Source: Epiperipatus broadwayi (taxonomy: Eukaryota > Onychophora > Udeonychophora > Euonychophora > Peripatidae). Taken from it: a stretch of DNA of 64,000 nt. This document shows, one piece after another, positions 60,578-64,000 of the stretch. Both the position numbers and the translations under genes were made by a program. The stretch's first letter is position 1. Each line of letters starts with the position of its first letter. The stretch spans positions 10,808,771 through 10,872,770 of the forward strand of contig JAQFVV010000018.1 in the NCBI GenBank assembly GCA_028023455.1, read 5' to 3'. A model generated the notes under the pieces. That model was not told where the DNA came from. It saw only the letters and a list, made by a program, of their open reading frames with translations, and made no database searches.

Positions 60578-60743
60578 CTTATAATTGAATATTAGTAAAT
60601 ACAATAATCAAAAATTTTGAAATGTACAAAAAATATAATCGTCACTTAAGAGCGCTTTTGACTATATTCTCATAAGTGACAATTATATTTTTTGTACTTT
60701 TCAAAATTTTTGATTACTGTATTTACTAATATTCAATTATAAG
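60578..60743. repeat. Near-perfect 71-bp inverted repeat
   Basis: Arms 60578-60648 and 60673-60743 (CTTATAATTGAATATTAGTA... and its inverse) differ at only a few positions; the loop is 24 nt. It could be a foldback MITE. No clear target duplication was found. It lies directly upstream of a PLE GIY-YIG remnant. Confidence 0.8.
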
Positions 60744-60839
60744 ATATGTATATATCAGGATAGCAGACAACATAAATAGAATCTGTAATCAATATAACAT
60801 CAGAACATCTTTTCAAACCCATAGCATACTATAAGAAAT

Positions 60840-61200
60840 CCTAACTGTTAAAAAAAAACCTAAACTAAAAATGTTTAAAAACAAAAACTACATATATAAA
60901 ATATCATGTGAATGCAGAAGGATGTATACTTGTAAAACCACTTACATCATTGAAAAGCAATTAAAACAGTACAAACTGATGATTAGAAAAGAAAGAATAG
61001 ATGTATTTAAAGTAGCAGATGTTGTATGTAACAATGAACATATGTCGGATTGGAAAAATATAAAAATATTGGACAGACAAGATAAAGTACAAAAAAGAAA
61101 ATTTTAAAAAGCTATCACATACCAATGAAAAATAATCCCCATAAATCAATCTAGTGTAATAATTCATAATATTTGGAAACAGCCATTAATTTTGCCCTTA
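60840..61200 (+). pseudogene. Penelope-like GIY-YIG endonuclease C-terminal remnant
   Basis: The 78-codon ORF at 60871 reads YIYKISCECRRMYTCKTTYI then EKQLKQYKL, DWKNIKILDRQDKVQKRKF. This is the canonical PLE pattern: YKIxCECGRxYIGKT, EKRLKEH, then W.NxxILDREDKxxKRKFKEA. Two key positions are changed (Gly to Arg after CEC, and the YIG Gly to Cys). After a stop, the segment ending IIHNIWKQPL (about 61160-61190) completes the PLE C-terminus. The same subfamily as 33266-33480. Confidence 0.78.
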
Positions 61201-61282
61201 AGAAAAAGGTAAAGATATCAGAAGGATCCTCATAGATACATATATAAAATTTGCACTGACTGTTGCCTTTGACTGAATAACC

Positions 61283-61350
61283 TAATTGGCTAGAGTGTTA
61301 TATTAAATTTAAAATTCAGGTATATAAACGTTCTTGGTTCAATTCCTATT
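61283..61350 (+). other. tRNA-like Pol III module downstream of GIY-YIG remnant
   Basis: A-box-like TTGGCTAGAGTG (61286-61297) and a near-consensus B-box GGTTCAATTCC (61336-61346), 38 bases apart, which is tRNA-like spacing. The related module at 33595-33657 stands in the same place after its GIY-YIG remnant, so it appears to belong to this PLE subfamily's 3' region or to a co-mobilised SINE. It does not fold as a full tRNA. Confidence 0.55.
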
Positions 61351-62500
61351 CTAGTACTGTCACTGGTCAGGACAAAAACACCTGACATTACTATGAATTG
61401 AATGTATTTGAAAAGTTTAAATAAAGTTTGAATTTTCCTAAAATCATTTAATAATTAATATAGATGATTGAAATAATCCAACATCAACTAAAATATCATT
61501 ATCACAAAGTTTTAGCCAAACATGAATATTCCTGTATTTTTTAAAATATTTTTTTAATTATGATGTAATGAAACAAAGTATTAATTAAACATGCAGCACA
61601 GGATGAAATTATATCACCTAGTTATATTTTTGTCTTATAGATAGAAAGATAAAGCCACTTTAAATAACACACTGCAAAGAAACAATGAAAAGATATTATT
61701 CACCAGACTTGTTGGTGAGAGTTACATGATTTTTTTTTCTAGATTTTTTTTAAAATAAATATAATTAGATGTCCATTTAATACTGAATAATTGGATGACT
61801 AGATAGGGTGGCTAAGATCAAGCTACTAGAAAAAAAATACTGTACTTGGTTGGAAATTTTCATGTATCTGAAAAATTTCAAATTTACTTAGATTTGAATT
61901 CTACATCTTGGATATGACAGATGAAATTGATCATCATTACACCATGAGGTTCTTCTACAAACATACATATTTAAAATGCTTATTTAACTTTAAGAGCATA
62001 TTTTGAGATATACCTTTGCCTGAATATACATATACACTGCACATGAATTACACATTTAAAATTCCTCTCACCTCCCTCATCCTTGATTATGACTAAATGA
62101 AATAAATAAATATAAATTGAATTTTCATATAGGCATTCTATATTAATTGATTACATAAATAATATTTAAAAGGTGCTTTTATAAGAAAAATATAGTAAAG
62201 GTATTACTTAAAATAGGCTTTTAAATACAAAATTTTTAAAAGTATATTTTGTTCCAATTGATACAAATAAAAATATTATTTGTTTCACAGGTGTACGTAA
62301 TTTATTCAAAATTTTGAATTACACCTTTCTCCTCCCGATTTCTGTTAGACAATTTTTCATTATTAAACTTACATTGTGTTATATTTTTCTCCAATGAAAT
62401 ATAAAATGGTAAAAATGTGTCATATTTGTATTTAAAAATAGTATTTGAACAGACTATCTATCATTATTTGCAGAAATTATAATAACAGCAATATACCTAA
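61351..62500. other. AT-rich intergenic DNA, no gene seen
   Basis: No recognisable element or ORF. Confidence 0.5.
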
Positions 62501-62513
62501 ATTCAACATGGCG

Positions 62514-62519
62514 ACTTAC
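62514..62519 (-). other. Candidate splice donor (minus strand)
   Basis: On the minus strand AACGTG is followed by GTAAGTC, a near-perfect donor. On the plus strand the same place has ATGGCGACTTACC in a good start context (ATG at 62508), but it is closed by a stop after eight codons unless spliced at CAA|GTAATT. Either reading would fit a short first exon; neither is proven. Confidence 0.25.
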
Positions 62520-62927
62520 CACGTTTCACTCAAGTAATTGGCGTACCGTTAATTTCAACGTTCAGTAACATTTATACAATTGCCGTTCTGATTTAACAGA
62601 ACAGCTTTCATACAATAATAGTATTAAAAATTACGGTTCAAAGTCACATATTTAAATAATTCTTATTTAATAAAAAAAAAAAATTATATAAAGATTTAGA
62701 GATACATTTAATTTTGGCATTAATTAGTAAAAATCAGTACACATAAAATTAATGAAAATCAAATACATATTTAGATGTTTATTTCATTTCATATTTTAAA
62801 TTTAAACAATTAAAAAATTTTATTAGGGCAATAAATGAGCTGCACTGGCAAAACCCGTTTTCACTAAATTTTGCTACTAGCCGACAACCTGTTAAGTAGA
62901 TAACGCTTAGTCATAACTCATGGCGAT

Positions 62928-62941
62928 GTTGCTATGACAAC
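62928..62941. promoter_or_regulatory. RFX-type X-box
   Basis: GTTGCTATGACAAC matches the RFX consensus RYYNYYATRRNRAC at every position. Surrounding DNA (62860-62970) is the least AT-rich and most CpG-containing part of the right end. In animals X-boxes near start sites mark ciliary genes. Whether it is functional cannot be told from one sequence. Confidence 0.45.
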
Positions 62942-63528
62942 AAGATGTCCTCATCTCTTTCGGATCTTCATTATTTAAACACTATCTTAATTTTTTTAAA
63001 AACAAAAACAATAATAATAATTACCATATTTTGAAATCAAATAATTTAATTTCTATTCAGGATAGTTTTTATAATAAATATTTTAAAGAAATTATTTGGT
63101 CATCCGGTTTAAAAAATTGCGTATTTTATGATTTTCCTTTCCTTTAGACAATTTGCATAGTAGGCATATAAAATTAAAATCGTTTCCCTTATAATTCATT
63201 ACATTAATTAATTACAATTGTTTTTACTTCAATATTTTTATTCAAAAATTAAGAAAGACTATCGCAAATACAAAAGCTAAAAAAAAAAAAAAGATTCTAG
63301 ATTAAAATATATATTTATTAACTACTCAAAGATATTAATTTATTACTTAATTTTAATTTTCAATGCTTCATAAATTTAAATAAAAATAATATGGGACATT
63401 ATAAATTTAAATAAATGCTTAAAATAATATTATTTTATCAAATTTATATAGAAAAATCAAAAACGTTAAAAGCCTACCGAAAAAAGGACAAATAATTGAT
63501 ATATAAAATAATGATAAAAAATACTTAC

Positions 63529-63555
63529 CAAACAATGGCTTAGGTCGAAATAATT
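63529..63555 (-). other. Candidate 27-nt microexon
   Basis: The minus strand has a pyrimidine-rich acceptor TTTCTCTTTTTAG, a 27-nt segment, then the donor GTAAGTATT. The segment has two open frames (LFRPKPLF in one). Both splice signals match consensus well, and it lies about 600 bp upstream (minus direction) of the X-box. Coding status is unproven. Confidence 0.25.
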
Positions 63556-64000
63556 CTAAAAAGAGAAACACTCTATCGAATTATTAGAATAATTTCATAA
63601 TTTAATATTATCATTAAATTAAAAATATCCAGCAACAAAATTTATCACAATATAACATTCTGCCTCGTTTACGAGATATCTAGCCGCAGAGTTATCAATT
63701 CTCCTATTTCCTCATTCGCTAAGAGTTAACTCCAAAATTAATCACTTTGAAGAAAACTATAGATTTTATTTTTTTTTAAATATTTTATTTTATAATGAAT
63801 AAATATTTTGATTTTATAGTTAAAATAACTTGCAACATTATTTTCGATTTTTTGATTTATAAACAATCTTTTTATGTACAAAAATTTCTCTCTGTAGGTT
63901 AAACAATTTATTAGACGGAAAGATTAAGATATGATAAAGGAGAAATTAACAAAGTATTACTTGAGAAAAATTAATTTCATATAGAGCATTTTTATTTTAG

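Larger units (their letters stand above)
62520..64000. other. Low-repeat, CpG-containing region; possible host promoter/5' gene region
   Basis: In contrast with the rest of the window, no transposon homology is visible, and CpG-bearing patches occur (62505-62570, 62860-62960, 63460-63560, 63660-63730). Together with the X-box and splice-like signals this is the only place where a host gene's 5' region is plausible. Long A/T runs separate the patches. Confidence 0.35.

Noticed and set aside
60975-60995. Hammerhead candidate CUGAUGAUUAGAAAA
   Set aside because: There is no room for helix II, and it lies within PLE coding sequence.

Overview
The window is repeat-dominated, very AT-rich eukaryotic DNA (roughly a quarter G+C by eye), almost certainly from an animal. 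The evidence is the mix of element classes: Penelope-like retroelements (PLEs) with GIY-YIG endonuclease, an RTE-like LINE, a Ty3/gypsy LTR element, two hAT transposons of the ZBED5 and GTF2IRD2 types, tRNA-like modules, and very short ORFs. I could not fix the phylum. No host protein-coding gene can be demonstrated. All recognisable proteins are decayed transposon proteins, and the only candidate host promoter or exon signals lie at the far right (about 62.5-63.7 kb).

Layout. 1-740: minus-strand RTE fragment. 745-1195: tandem ~336 bp repeat. 3.8 kb: hAT MITE with 8-bp TSD. 5.9-8.6 kb: ZBED5-like hAT with near-perfect TSD, interrupted by a 250-bp foldback with a 15-bp TSD. 9.9-11.9 kb: large PLE palindrome. 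12.65-13.74 kb: foldback containing a degenerate hammerhead ribozyme. 14.2-17.3 kb: RTE LINE. 17.9-20.5 kb: TAGG/TAGA array with a higher-order spacer. 22.5-28.3 kb: inverted PLE pair enclosing a tandem repeat split by a GTF2IRD2-like hAT. 29.7-30.8 kb: PLE foldback. 30.8-32.1 kb: TA-flanked MITE. 33.0-33.7 kb: PLE GIY-YIG remnant plus tRNA-like module. 34.6-42.2 kb: gypsy element with 1.9-kb LTRs. 42.6-44.2 kb: hammerhead-bearing repeat in F-F-R-R order with a 14-bp TSD. 45.6-46.6 kb: LTR and repeat fragments. 47.7-48.7 kb: PLE palindrome. 55.3-57.4 kb: LINE fragments. 57.8-58.45 kb: second hammerhead foldback with a 12-bp TSD. 59.1-59.9 kb: F-F-R ~330 bp repeat. 60.6-61.4 kb: palindrome and PLE remnant.

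The most interesting result is a non-autonomous element family with a ~456-bp unit. Its units carry type I hammerhead ribozymes: core CUGACGA...GAAAC...GUC, 4-bp helix II, and a two-part helix I with an internal loop. Units are arranged head-to-tail and then inverted. One end is constant, the other is truncated, and each insertion has a 12-14 bp target duplication. The same inverted-dimer architecture recurs in every large PLE locus here. I infer that PLE-type target-primed integration generates these palindromes, and that the hammerhead family is a PLE-mobilised, retrozyme-like parasite. Hammerheads in PLEs and retrozymes are established; this family and its palindromic architecture are what deserve checking.
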